Shown here: piece after piece, positions 16,975 through 25,126 of the stretch | Position numbering within the stretch: position 1 is the stretch's first letter | Layout: each line of letters begins with the position of its first letter | NCBI RefSeq assembly: GCF_017833525.1 | Contig: NZ_JAFICD010000004.1 | Location: 62,001 to 126,000 of the forward strand | Direction of reading: 5' to 3' | DNA: 64,000 nt | Source: Duganella sp. 1411 | Lineage (GTDB): Bacteria; Pseudomonadota; Gammaproteobacteria; Burkholderiales; Burkholderiaceae_D | Notes under the pieces: model-generated | Told to the model about the DNA's origin: nothing | Seen by the model: the letters and a program-made list of their open reading frames with translations, nothing else | Databases searched by the model: none | Program-made: the position numbers and the translations under genes

Positions 16975-18009
16975 ATGGCTAGTGCAGAACAACTAAAAGC
17001 GCTGCTTAAGTCGCATATGAATGGCGATGATAGTCAGTTCCTGTCTGTTGCTATGCAGGTAGCTGCTCATGAAGCCAAGCTCGGACATGGCAAATTGGCT
17101 GAAGAGCTCCGAGACATGGTTGATGCTGCGAAAGCACGTAGGCCAATCGCCCAACCCGGAAAATTAGTTCAGCTCGGCCAACCACGTGGGGAGCTCGCAA
17201 CTCTCTTAAGCGCCAGCTACCCAGCAACGAGAGTCGTAGACATGGTTCTCGATCATAGCGTCGAAAACCAACTGCACCGCATTCTTCGCGAGCAACGACA
17301 ATTTGCGAAGATACGCGAGCACGGGCTCTCTCCCCGCCGCAAACTACTGTTGGTCGGTCCGCCAGGCTCAGGGAAAACCATGACTGCATCTGCGCTCGCA
17401 GGCGAATTAGGCGTTCCGCTCTTTCTTGTTCGATTGGACGCCCTCATCACAAAGTTCATGGGAGAAACAGCGGCGAAGTTACGTCAGGTGTTTGACGCAA
17501 TCGCTGATGTGCGAGGAGTATATTTTTTCGACGAATTCGACGCAATCGGCTCTCAGCGAGGCCTTGCCAATGACGTCGGCGAGATCCGTCGTGTGCTAAA
17601 TAGTTTTTTGCAGATGATCGAGCACGATCATTCCAGCAGCCTCATCATCGCAGCTACGAACCATCCGGAAATTCTCGACTACGCCCTGTTCCGTCGATTC
17701 GATGACGTAATTGAATATAAGCTACCTGGTCAGGAGCAGGTAATTACTTTGCTCAACCGCAGACTAGGCAAGTTCAAACCTAAAAAATTCAACCTGAAGA
17801 GAGCCGTCGGTGAGGCAGAAATGTTGAGCTACGCAGAACTATGCCGCGCGGTAGACGAATCAATTAAGGAAGTTATTCTGCACGATGGCAGCGCCGTATC
17901 CGAAGGAAGTTTGATAAGTATGCTGCATGAGCGAAAGCTCATCAGTGCAAAACTGACCGGCAATCAACATAAAGAGCTGCCTACTAATGACGGCACCGCA
18001 AAACGATAA
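16975..18009 (+). CDS. AAA+ ATPase of an ATPase-subtilase pair
   Basis: 344 residues from the ATG at 16975 (AGGA upstream). An N-terminal helical region (1-~90) precedes a classical AAA+ module: Walker A GPPGSGKT at residues 128-135, Walker B with Asp186-Glu187 in YFFDEFDAI, sensor 1 Asn in AATNHPE, and an arginine-finger-like RRFDD. It most resembles FtsH/p97-type classic AAA proteins, although it has no protease or membrane segment of its own. Its last 23 bases overlap the following subtilase gene, so the two are translationally coupled and probably one machine, with the ATPase unfolding or gating substrates for the protease. Codon use and base composition are clearly less GC-rich than neighbouring chromosomal genes, pointing to transfer. 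Confidence 0.9.
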   Translation: MASAEQLKALLKSHMNGDDSQFLSVAMQVAAHEAKLGHGKLAEELRDMVDAAKARRPIAQPGKLVQLGQPRGELATLLSASYPATRVVDMVLDHSVENQLHRILREQRQFAKIREHGLSPRRKLLLVGPPGSGKTMTASALAGELGVPLFLVRLDALITKFMGETAAKLRQVFDAIADVRGVYFFDEFDAIGSQRGLANDVGEIRRVLNSFLQMIEHDHSSSLIIAATNHPEILDYALFRRFDDVIEYKLPGQEQVITLLNRRLGKFKPKKFNLKRAVGEAEMLSYAELCRAVDESIKEVILHDGSAVSEGSLISMLHERKLISAKLTGNQHKELPTNDGTAKR

Positions 18010-20503
18010 GCGTTCACATCTCGTCCTCAGCGAGACGTCACAATCAAGAGCATTTACAGCTCACTCATCCAATGGCGGCGCCAAGCCCTTAGTTCCTAAT
18101 TTGCCGCGCGCCGAACACGGAGCTTCTCTACAAGCTCAACTAACTGCGTTAAGGCCCATCGCCGAAACGGCAATTGCGCGACAACAAGAGCAAAACCTCG
18201 AAGCTGGTCTTGGGATACAAATTCAGTTCATCGGACAACCCGACGTAGAACTGGCGTTTGCGAGCCTTAGCAACGATGCCCAAAAAATCGAACTACTGAG
18301 TGTGCGCCAAGACGGCAACCATACCGTGGCCAATGTGTTCGTGCCTGACGGAAAGCTGACGCATTTCGAGAAGTGCGTAACAGAGTATTTGCAAGAAAAA
18401 AAAGATAAAAATGGCAATCCTCGCGATCACAAGGCCCTTTTAAATACGATCTCCGAGATTCGTGCTGCCGAGTTGCGTGCTTTGTGGACGGATGATCCTG
18501 GCCTCCTCCCAATAGATAGACTCGAAGAGTTTTGGTGGGAGGTTTGGCTGCCCGTTCGCGGCAAGCACGGAGAACTCCGAGAGGAAGTAATCAGCGACTT
18601 CCGGAAACTTGCCAGCGCGACTGGTTGCAACGTAAGTCAATCCCGAGCTGATTTCCCGGAACGCGTCGTGCTTCTCATGTACGGGTCGCAGCATCAGCTC
18701 TCTCAGTCTGTCTTAGCGCTCAATTGCGTTGCAGAACTTCGACGTGCAAAGGAAACAGCCGAATTCTTCGATAGCATGCCGGCAGAGGAGCAGCAGAACT
18801 GGCAAGACGATCTGCTTGGCAGATGCACTTTCTCCGGGGCCGCAAACGCACCACGAATTTGCCTATTGGATAGCGGCGTCAATCGAGCACATCCGCTAAT
18901 AGCCCCTGTCGTTCAGACCGAAGATTTGTATACGGTTAATCCCGCGTGGGGTGTCGATGATCATGCAAACCATGGAACCGGAATGGTGGGCATAGCAATA
19001 TATGGGGATCTTACCCATGCACTTGCATCGAATCTGCCAATCCAAATTGACCATTTACTGGAATCTGTAAAATTGGTAGGAGGGCACGGTGCAAATGCAG
19101 GCGAGAATGAGCTTCACGCGAGCTTGTTCGCCGATGCAGTTAGCCAACCTGAAGTGAATGCCCCTAATCGTCCCAGAGTCTTTAATTCGACCGTTACCTC
19201 CACTGATTTTCGTGATCGAGGCCGTCCATCAAGTTGGTCCGCAATGGTTGATAGGCTTGCGTCCGACGCCGACAATAACGGAGCGTTCCCTCGGCTATTT
19301 GTACAATCGGCCGGTAACATGTTCGACCAAAGCGCTTGGCTCGAATATCCTGCGAGTCTTTCTACAAACCTGATTCATGACCCTGGGCAGGCGTGGAATT
19401 CTTTGACCGTTGGAGCGTTCACCGAAAAAACAGGCATTTCTGAGATCGACTATCATCATTGCACCGTGATCGCGGCAAATGGTGGCCTAAGCCCGATGAC
19501 AAGTTCTTCGGCAACCTGGGACAAAGCATGGCCTCTAAAACCTGACGTCGTCTTCGAAGGCGGGAATGCCGCCTTAGATGGATTCGGCTCCGTCGTTTTG
19601 CCGAGCCTTAGCCTGTTGACCACTAACAACAATTCGCAGGAACGACTCTTCACCACCACGAATGCCACAAGTGCCGCAGCGGCGTCGTGCGCCCGCATGG
19701 CTGCACAATTGATGGCAGCTTATCCAGCGTTTAGGGCTGAGACGATTCGCGCGTTAATCGTTCATTCTGCCGAATGGACGACGGCGATGAGACATTTATA
19801 CTTACCCGAACACGGAATGCCTACAAAGGCTGCATTTGCGCAACTCATCCGACATTGCGGCTGGGGGGCCCCAGACGCAAATCGAGCTCTTTGGAGCGCG
19901 GCAAATTCTGTGACGCTGGTTGTGGAGGATCTCGTTCATCCATACCGCAAAGAAGGCAGCAGTATTAAGTCGCGCGACATGAACCTGCATGATTTGCCAT
20001 GGCCTAAAGAAGAACTTGAGGCACTCGGAGAAATGACCGTAGAAATGCGCGTGACGCTTTCGTACTTCATTGAGCCGAACCCATCGTCCCGTGGCTCCGC
20101 ATCAAAATTTCACTATGCGTCGCATCGCCTTCGATTTGATGTACGTCGCCCATTGGAGTCTCTTGAGGATTTTGTTGCACGTATTAATGCTGCTGCCGCA
20201 CAAGAAGAAAACGGAGAAAATTCGGATCCCAAAGATCCATCTTGGGTGCTAGGAGACAGACAAAGAAACAAGGGGTCATTGCATCAGGACATATGGAGCG
20301 GTACGGCTGCCGATCTAGCTAATCGGGGGCAACTTGCAGTCTATCCCGCAGCAGGATGGTGGCGAACACGTCCCAAACTTGAGCGATTTGACTTACCTGC
20401 TCGCTACTGCCTGCTCATTTCGATACGTACACCAGAGACCGAGACTGATCTCTATAACGCCGTGGCTCAGCAAATTGAAGTTCCTGCTGTTATCGTTACC
20501 TAA
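17987..20503 (+). CDS. S8 (subtilisin-like) protease partner of the AAA+ ATPase
   Basis: 838 residues. The ATG at 17987 lies inside the end of the ATPase gene. There is no signal peptide, so the protease is intracellular. Three parts: a ~290-residue N-terminal domain without recognisable motif, the subtilase domain (~290-650), and a ~190-residue C-terminal beta-rich domain. The triad is Asp295 (LLDSGVN), His329 (HANHGTG) and Ser562 (NATSAAAAS), with an oxyanion Asn in QSAGN. The usual GTS around the serine is changed to ATS. Pairs of AAA+ ATPase and S8 protease recur in bacterial accessory islands and are suspected conflict/defence modules; here the location behind a tRNA gene and the low GC agree. 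Activity on phage or host protein is inference only. Confidence 0.88.
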   Translation: MTAPQNDKRSHLVLSETSQSRAFTAHSSNGGAKPLVPNLPRAEHGASLQAQLTALRPIAETAIARQQEQNLEAGLGIQIQFIGQPDVELAFASLSNDAQKIELLSVRQDGNHTVANVFVPDGKLTHFEKCVTEYLQEKKDKNGNPRDHKALLNTISEIRAAELRALWTDDPGLLPIDRLEEFWWEVWLPVRGKHGELREEVISDFRKLASATGCNVSQSRADFPERVVLLMYGSQHQLSQSVLALNCVAELRRAKETAEFFDSMPAEEQQNWQDDLLGRCTFSGAANAPRICLLDSGVNRAHPLIAPVVQTEDLYTVNPAWGVDDHANHGTGMVGIAIYGDLTHALASNLPIQIDHLLESVKLVGGHGANAGENELHASLFADAVSQPEVNAPNRPRVFNSTVTSTDFRDRGRPSSWSAMVDRLASDADNNGAFPRLFVQSAGNMFDQSAWLEYPASLSTNLIHDPGQAWNSLTVGAFTEKTGISEIDYHHCTVIAANGGLSPMTSSSATWDKAWPLKPDVVFEGGNAALDGFGSVVLPSLSLLTTNNNSQERLFTTTNATSAAAASCARMAAQLMAAYPAFRAETIRALIVHSAEWTTAMRHLYLPEHGMPTKAAFAQLIRHCGWGAPDANRALWSAANSVTLVVEDLVHPYRKEGSSIKSRDMNLHDLPWPKEELEALGEMTVEMRVTLSYFIEPNPSSRGSASKFHYASHRLRFDVRRPLESLEDFVARINAAAAQEENGENSDPKDPSWVLGDRQRNKGSLHQDIWSGTAADLANRGQLAVYPAAGWWRTRPKLERFDLPARYCLLISIRTPETETDLYNAVAQQIEVPAVIVT

Positions 20504-20575
20504 GCCACAAAAGAATGTTTATGCGGATTTACCGTCAAAGCCATGCCTTCTTGTCTGAATCATTTAAACCTACAT

Positions 20576-20689
20576 GAGCGTCTGGCGGCAGGCCAGCAGC
20601 AGCTCGTAGCGTTGACGCTGGCGCAGTTGTCGGTGCTGCTCGAAGGCATAGACTGGCGACGGCCTGCGCGGACCCGGAAGCAAGTGTAG
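20576..20689 (+). mobile_element. IS66 family TnpB C-terminal remnant
   Basis: 38 codons ending in TAG read ERLAAGQQQLVALTLAQLSV then LLEGIDWRRPARTRKQV. The GIDWRRP ending is diagnostic for the small IS66 accessory protein TnpB (Orf2). The start, the transposase and the inverted repeats are absent. The surrounding 375-bp gap (20504-20878) holds nothing else recognisable. It shows that an IS66 element once inserted between the subtilase and the PAAR gene. Confidence 0.75.
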
Positions 20690-20878
20690 GCCTTGGGGCC
20701 GCCTTATCTACGGCAAGACGGTCGCCTTAAACCGCGCAAACATGGGCTACAGCCCCTCCTAGAAGCTCCCTCCCAGATTACCTTTCTCTTGCGCTTCCGC
20801 AATCCGATTTTATTCCCTCGATCAATAATTGCCGGAAGGCTACATCAGGCCCGTCTCCACCTCGTCAAGGATTTCCAA

Positions 20879-21394
20879 ATGAAACGCCATACGATCACGT
20901 TAGGTGCATCGACCTCGGCAGGCGGCAAGGTCATAACCGCCAGCAGCAACGGCAGCATTAACGGCGTCACAATAGCGCTCGAAGGGGATGTGATTTTCTG
21001 CCCCGCATGTAAATCTCAAGGAAAGATCATGTGCGTCGGGCCTCGAATTCCAGAGACCTAGAACGGCAAGAATGTCGGCTTGGAAAACGATCTATGCCTT
21101 TGCGGTTGCCCCAATCCTCCTCGGCTATTGCTAAGCCAATCCATCAAATATCAAACCATTAGCAATGGCGCCGCCGGTAACGCGCAAGCCTCGGGGATAA
21201 CGACCGGCACAGACGCGACGTTCGACGATAGGTACGTCCTGATCGACGAGGATACGGGTGAGCCGCTAACCAACACTGAGTATGCATTAAAGGGCCCGGG
21301 TGGAAAATTGGAATTTGGCACCACGGACGCCAACGGCCACACACATCTTATCGCTACATCGGCGACACCTGAGTCGATCGATATTTTCCTATAG
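20879..21394 (+). pseudogene. PAAR domain protein with in-frame amber stop
   Basis: The frame from ATG 20879 codes for 171 codons but is broken by TAG at 21059-21061. The N-terminal half (MKRHTITLGASTSAGGKV, then ..GDVIFCPACKSQGKIMCVGP) is a PAAR-like domain that tips the type VI secretion spike. The codons after the stop continue the same protein (NGKNVGLENDLCLCGCPNPP and a short C-terminal domain). At the interrupted position close relatives are expected to have Trp, so TGG to TAG is the simplest explanation. The first 60 residues could still be made. It is followed after 9 bp by a muralytic effector gene, so the locus was a PAAR-effector-immunity operon. Confidence 0.82.
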
Positions 21395-21403
21395 GATCAG
21401 AAT

Positions 21404-22006
21404 ATGTCTTCAACAGTGACGTCGCCATCAGGTCGTATCCTGCAGCACCGCGCAACCAAAAATACTACGCCTCATGATGACGCAGAGGCCAAGGTGGTCA
21501 GGGTAAAGCGTGAGAAAGAGCAACGACTGACAGAGAACCGAGAGTATCTGAAAGATGCAAATGTCCAAGCGTTTCTAAAGGCCATTGCTGAAGCAGAAGG
21601 GGGCGACTACGACTTCATGTATGGAGCGATCAAAGGGAAGAAAAAGGATCCTTGGCGCTTTACCGACTTCAGCACGCATCCAGGCCCCGGCTGCCATGGC
21701 TCGACAGCATCAGGCATGTATCAGGTTACTAAAGAAACCTGGCGCGACCATGGTGTGAAAGCGATGGGCCTCACTGACTTCAAGCCGGAGACTCAAGACT
21801 TGATCGCAGTCGAAATGCTACGCAGCATAGGCGTCATTGAAAAAATCAAAGCTGGCGAGATCGCTGACAGCATGGCTCCCGCCGCCCGAAAATGGGCAGC
21901 CCTCCCGGAGGGGCCCGGCAGGGGAAACCACTATCCTCCTCAGCCTTATGTTAACTACGAAGACTTCATCCAAACATACAAGAACTTTGGGGGAACCGTA
22001 AAATGA
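21404..22006 (+). CDS. lambda-R-like peptidoglycan hydrolase (GH104), putative T6SS effector
   Basis: 200 residues. Residues 1-50 are polar and without motif. From ~53 the protein aligns by eye with phage lambda endolysin R: FLKAIAEAEGG (catalytic Glu65), FTDFSTHPG, the SGMYQV core, LTDFKPETQDLIAVE, KWAALPEG and the terminal GGTVK. Lambda R is a lytic transglycosylase cutting the glycan strand. There is no signal peptide or holin, but a PAAR gene lies immediately upstream and a small exported protein gene overlaps its end by 4 nt (ATGA), the usual layout of a type VI effector and its immunity gene. The gene is less GC-rich than the core genome. Confidence 0.85.
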   Translation: MSSTVTSPSGRILQHRATKNTTPHDDAEAKVVRVKREKEQRLTENREYLKDANVQAFLKAIAEAEGGDYDFMYGAIKGKKKDPWRFTDFSTHPGPGCHGSTASGMYQVTKETWRDHGVKAMGLTDFKPETQDLIAVEMLRSIGVIEKIKAGEIADSMAPAARKWAALPEGPGRGNHYPPQPYVNYEDFIQTYKNFGGTVK

Positions 22007-22371
22007 AGACTGCGGCATTTCTGACTCTCTCCTTAATGATGGCCCCCCTGTTTGCTGCATCATATCCGCCATACCTCAAGCCGGACCTGCGTTTTACGAA
22101 AGCAAGAATGCTACTGCTCAAAGACGGATGGACGCCAATTCCAATACACATCAACGACCACTATGAGTATGACGGCGTCGAGAAGGAACTCGTCCGGCGA
22201 AAATTCATGGAGGTCGACTCGTGCTCAAATGATAGCGCCAGATGTGTCCTTTATTATCGGAAGAAAGACGCTTGTCTGCGCCTCGATACAATCGGTGAGC
22301 ATGTTCGTGAAATGAAAGTTGTGCGCTGGACTGACGAGTGCCCCGCACCGGTCAGTCCCCCAAAGAGATAG
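22003..22371 (+). CDS. putative periplasmic immunity protein to the GH104 effector
   Basis: 122 residues. A signal peptide (MKTAAFLTLSLMMAPLFAA) exports the product to the periplasm, where it could neutralise the cognate muramidase. Four Cys residues in the mature part could form two disulphides. No known family is recognised. The start overlaps the effector stop codon by 4 nt (ATGA), giving coupled translation. The role rests on gene position, size and export only. Such immunity proteins usually plug the active-site cleft of the lysozyme-like partner. Confidence 0.65.
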   Translation: MKTAAFLTLSLMMAPLFAASYPPYLKPDLRFTKARMLLLKDGWTPIPIHINDHYEYDGVEKELVRRKFMEVDSCSNDSARCVLYYRKKDACLRLDTIGEHVREMKVVRWTDECPAPVSPPKR

Positions 22372-22409
22372 TCCCGCCCCTTTTTTCAGATCCCTGACGA
22401 GAAGTCCTG

Positions 22410-22427
22410 GTGTTCGGTCCATTTCCG
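22410..22427. repeat. right copy of the 18-bp near-repeat
   Basis: GTGTTCGGTCCATTTCCG differs by one base from 16814-16831. It lies 38 bp after the immunity gene, where GC-rich sequence resumes. The stretch to 22582 holds no recognisable gene. Confidence 0.4.
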
Positions 22428-22582
22428 CGTGCCCCCTTCCGAAATGCCCCGGCAATGACCGAGCGCGGAGACTCGCTTCACCAATTTTGACGTCCAGGCA
22501 TTTGCGTAACCGAAGCTCATTCGCACCGCGTCGTCATACGGCCGGCGTCTCCGCCTGCCCGTGCCGCCCCGCTTCACCGGGG

Positions 22583-22864
22583 CTAGCGGGTATCCATCTG
22601 AACCTGGTGATGTTCCATCCGACCGAAAAAGAAATCCAGGAAGCGACGCCGGAAGAGCAGCGCATGCTGCACGACGCCGCGCGGTGCGACAGCGAGTATG
22701 CCGGCTCCATGAAAATCCAGTGCACTCGGCCGCAGTCCCTCGCGTTCGCCCTCTCGGATTCGCCGGTCGGCCTGGCGAGCTGGCTGTATGCGCTGTTCCA
22801 GGATGCGTCGGACACCGGGGGCACGTTCCGGACCATGACCTGGGGCCGGCACGGCGGACGATGA
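22583..22864 (+). pseudogene. epoxide hydrolase fragment
   Basis: One open frame reads LAGIHLNLVMFHPTEKEI, EEQRMLHDAARCDSEYAG, QCTRPQSLAFALSDSPVGLA and WLYALFQDASDTGG. These are the middle-to-late segments of the alpha/beta-hydrolase epoxide hydrolase family that carries an EHN N-terminal domain (compare GIHLN, RPQTLAYALTDSPVG). The N-terminal domain and catalytic nucleophile region are missing, as is the C-terminal His. It is a two-ended truncation left where the accessory block meets the RES-Xre locus. Confidence 0.7.
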
Positions 22865-22925
22865 ATGACAGTGCGGGTTTAGTGATCTATACTTGGACAA
22901 TCAAATGTCTTAAATTGGATCAGCG

Positions 22926-23416
22926 ATGCCATCATCCGCGAAAAAGCCGGCAGCCAAGCTCCCCAAACTGGCACGGCGAGCCGACCCCTTACCCGCATAC
23001 GTTTCGACCGAGGAATCCGTCTTCCAGGCCGACGCTTTCCAAGGCAGCGCCTCCGAGCTCATCAAGAAAATGCGCGCCGGCACGCCCGCCCGGGTCATCC
23101 CGGACATGGCGGCCCGCCTCGGTCTGAGCCAGGACCGGCTGTTCGACACCCTGAAGCTTCCCAAAAGCACGATGAAGGCGCGCATCAGCGAGGACGCGCT
23201 GCTGTCCCCCGCCGAGCAGGACCGCATCTACCGCGCCGAAAAAGTCTGGATGCGCGCGTGGGCGTGCTGGAGGACGAGCCATCGGCGCAACGCTGGATCA
23301 CCCAGGAAAACCGGTCGCTGGGCGGCGAGGCGCCGTTGTCGCTGCTGGACACGGAAGCCGGGTACGAGCTGGTGCTCGATACCCTGGGCCGGATCGAGTA
23401 TGGGATCGTGTCGTAA
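22926..23416 (+). pseudogene. Xre/DUF2384 antitoxin of RES-Xre system, frameshifted
   Basis: The N-terminal ~110 codons read as an Xre-type antitoxin of the MbcA/ParS-toxin-binding (DUF2384) family: SASELIKKMRAG, then MAARLGLSQDRLFDTLKLPKS and LLSPAEQDRIYRAEKVWMRA. At about 23258-23260 one base is missing relative to the expected sequence. The remainder (GVLEDEPSAQRWITQENRSL, LGGEAPLSLLDTEAGYELV, ending in EYGIVS and TAA at 23414) continues in another frame. Without correction the protein would read into unrelated sequence for hundreds of bases. No convincing slippery heptamer is present, so this is a mutation or a sequencing error. The stop overlaps the toxin start. Confidence 0.8.
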
Positions 23417-23898
23417 TGTCGCGCGCGGAGGTGTCCCTGTGGCGAATAGCCAAGCATACCGCCGACTACGCCGCCACCGATCTGGGCGGTGGCGGTGCCA
23501 GGGTCACCGGCGGGCGCTGGAACGGCAAGGGCATGCCGGTGGTCTACGCCTCCACGACCATCGCGATCGCCACGCTCGAGACGCTGGCCCATCTGGGCGG
23601 CAACATCGCCATACGCAACGCCTTCCTGGTGCGCGTCGATGTGCCGGCGTCGGTATGGAAAGCGCGCCAGACCATCACCGCCGGCGACCTGGATCCCACC
23701 TGGCTGGCCGAGCCGCCCGGCTCGACGTCCATCGACGCCGGCAACGCGTGGCTGGCCCAACGCGCCTCCGCGCTGCTGCTGGTGCCCTCGGTCATCGTCC
23801 CCGAGGAATACAACGTCCTGATCAATCCTATGCATCCGCAGGCCGGCAAACTAAGCGCGACCGTCGTGCGCCAGTACGTCTACGATCCGAGGTTGTAG
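23416..23898 (+). CDS. RES domain toxin
   Basis: 160 residues, intact. RES-domain signature: Arg34 in GGRWNGKG, Glu55 in ATLETLAH, and a later Ser in the ASALLLVPSVIVPEEYNVL segment, ending in the conserved NPMHP motif. RES toxins are ADP-ribosyltransferase-like enzymes that destroy NAD+ or modify central metabolic enzymes and are held in check by the Xre antitoxin. The ATG overlaps the antitoxin TAA by one base, the normal RES-Xre layout. The antitoxin is frameshifted here, so the toxin must be weak, poorly expressed, neutralised by another antitoxin, or the frameshift is not real. Confidence 0.88.
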   Translation: MSRAEVSLWRIAKHTADYAATDLGGGGARVTGGRWNGKGMPVVYASTTIAIATLETLAHLGGNIAIRNAFLVRVDVPASVWKARQTITAGDLDPTWLAEPPGSTSIDAGNAWLAQRASALLLVPSVIVPEEYNVLINPMHPQAGKLSATVVRQYVYDPRL

Positions 23899-23926
23899 GC
23901 GCCGCACCGATACGGTGGAGGTATTT

Positions 23927-23969
23927 TTGGTGTGTATCAACGAAGTGTATTAATCTCGGTCAATATACT
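23927..23969 (+). promoter_or_regulatory. decayed copy of the FNR-type promoter
   Basis: TTGGT-N4-ATCAA (23927-23940) followed by TATACT (23964-23969) is a duplicate of the promoter at 27475-27517, with A changed to G in the left half-site. Here it is joined directly to the start of the mini-acetyltransferase gene, the intervening deacetylase gene having been deleted. Confidence 0.6.
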
Positions 23970-23992
23970 GACGAAAAACGCCACCGACGCCC

Positions 23993-25063
23993 ATTGAAAC
24001 CCACTACCTGACCCCGCTGTTTTCCCCCAAGTCGATCGTCGTCTTCGCCGGAGACGTCGACCAGCCCGATACCCAGACCAGTTACGGCCGCCACATCGCC
24101 GCCCAGCTCGAACAAGGCGGCTTCACCGGACCGGTCACCTTCCTCAAGACCGGCATGACCGGCACCCTGGGCGACCTGGCCCAGTCGCGCGCCGACCTGG
24201 CCGTGATCGCCCTGCCCGACCAGGACCTGGCGTTCGCGCTGGAGGTGGCCGGCCGCATCCAGTGCCGCGCCGCGCTAATCCTGTCGAGCGGCGTCCAGGC
24301 CCCGCTGGCCGGGGAGCTGCATGCCATCGCCCGCAGGCACGGCATCCACCTGCTCGGCCCCAACTGCCTCGGGTACCAGCGCCCGCGCCTCCATATCAAC
24401 GCCAGCGTCGCCGGCCCGCTGGCCAGCCCGGGCAGCCTGGCGCTGGTGTCGCAATCGGGCGCGCTGACCTCGGCCATCCTCGACTGGGGCAGCCAGAACG
24501 CGGTCGGGTTCTCGACCGTGGTCTCGCTGGGGCCCAACACCGCCGTCGATCTGGCGCAGACGCTCGACTTCCTGGCCACCGATCCGGCCACCCAGAGCAT
24601 CGTGCTGCAGAACCTGGTGCGCGGGCTGTCGGAGAAGTCACGCTACTACCGCTTCGCCTCCTCGCTGCGGGAGCTGTCGGTGCCGATGCTGGCGCGTTAC
24701 ACGCTGATCGACTACGACCGCGAAATGGCGCTGGTGGCGGTACGGACGCTGCGCGCGCCCGGGCCGGACGGCGAATTCGTCTCGACGTCGAGCATCATCG
24801 GCGTCTCGCGCTACGTCGCCAATCCCGACCGCAGCAGCTGCGAATTCTCGCTGCTGGTCGACGACCGTTTCAGCGGCCAGGGTCTGGGCACGCGCTTGAT
24901 GTTGGGGATCATGGACGTGGCGCGTGACAAAGGCCTGAGCGAGATCGTCGGCCTGGTGCTATGTAAAAACAGCGTCATGCTCAAGCTGATGGCGAGCCTG
25001 GGTTTCGATATCCGTCCCTATGCCGACGACCCGGACTTCCGCTTGTGCAGCAAGCCGCTGTAG
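23993..25063 (+). pseudogene. deletion derivative of Pat-type acetyltransferase (mini-Pat)
   Basis: This is a duplicate of the acetyltransferase gene at 28571. Positions 23993-24602 correspond to 28571-29180 and 24603-25063 to 30789-31249, almost base for base. The missing 1608 bp (29181-30788) is a multiple of three, so the frame is preserved: the N-terminal CoA-binding domain is joined directly to the GNAT domain. The original ATG is ATT here (23993); the first in-frame ATG is at 24155, giving 302 residues. It could be a dead copy or a shortened enzyme made from ATT or 24155. The sequence match also extends ~60 bp past the stop. Confidence 0.85.
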
Positions 25064-25126
25064 TGCTGGCAAGCCTTGTTTGCTTCGCTTAAATGGCCTG
25101 GCGGAAGATAGTTTGTGTACTTTTGC

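Noticed and set aside
23240..23260. Programmed -1 frameshifting in the Xre gene at the GAAAAAG tract
   Set aside because: The tract has only five A and is not in the X XXY YYZ phase; no downstream structure is evident.
22926..24011. Single 361-residue protein joining antitoxin and downstream sequence
   Set aside because: The part after ~residue 112 is the out-of-frame reading of the antitoxin end and of the RES toxin gene; a frameshift is the better explanation.
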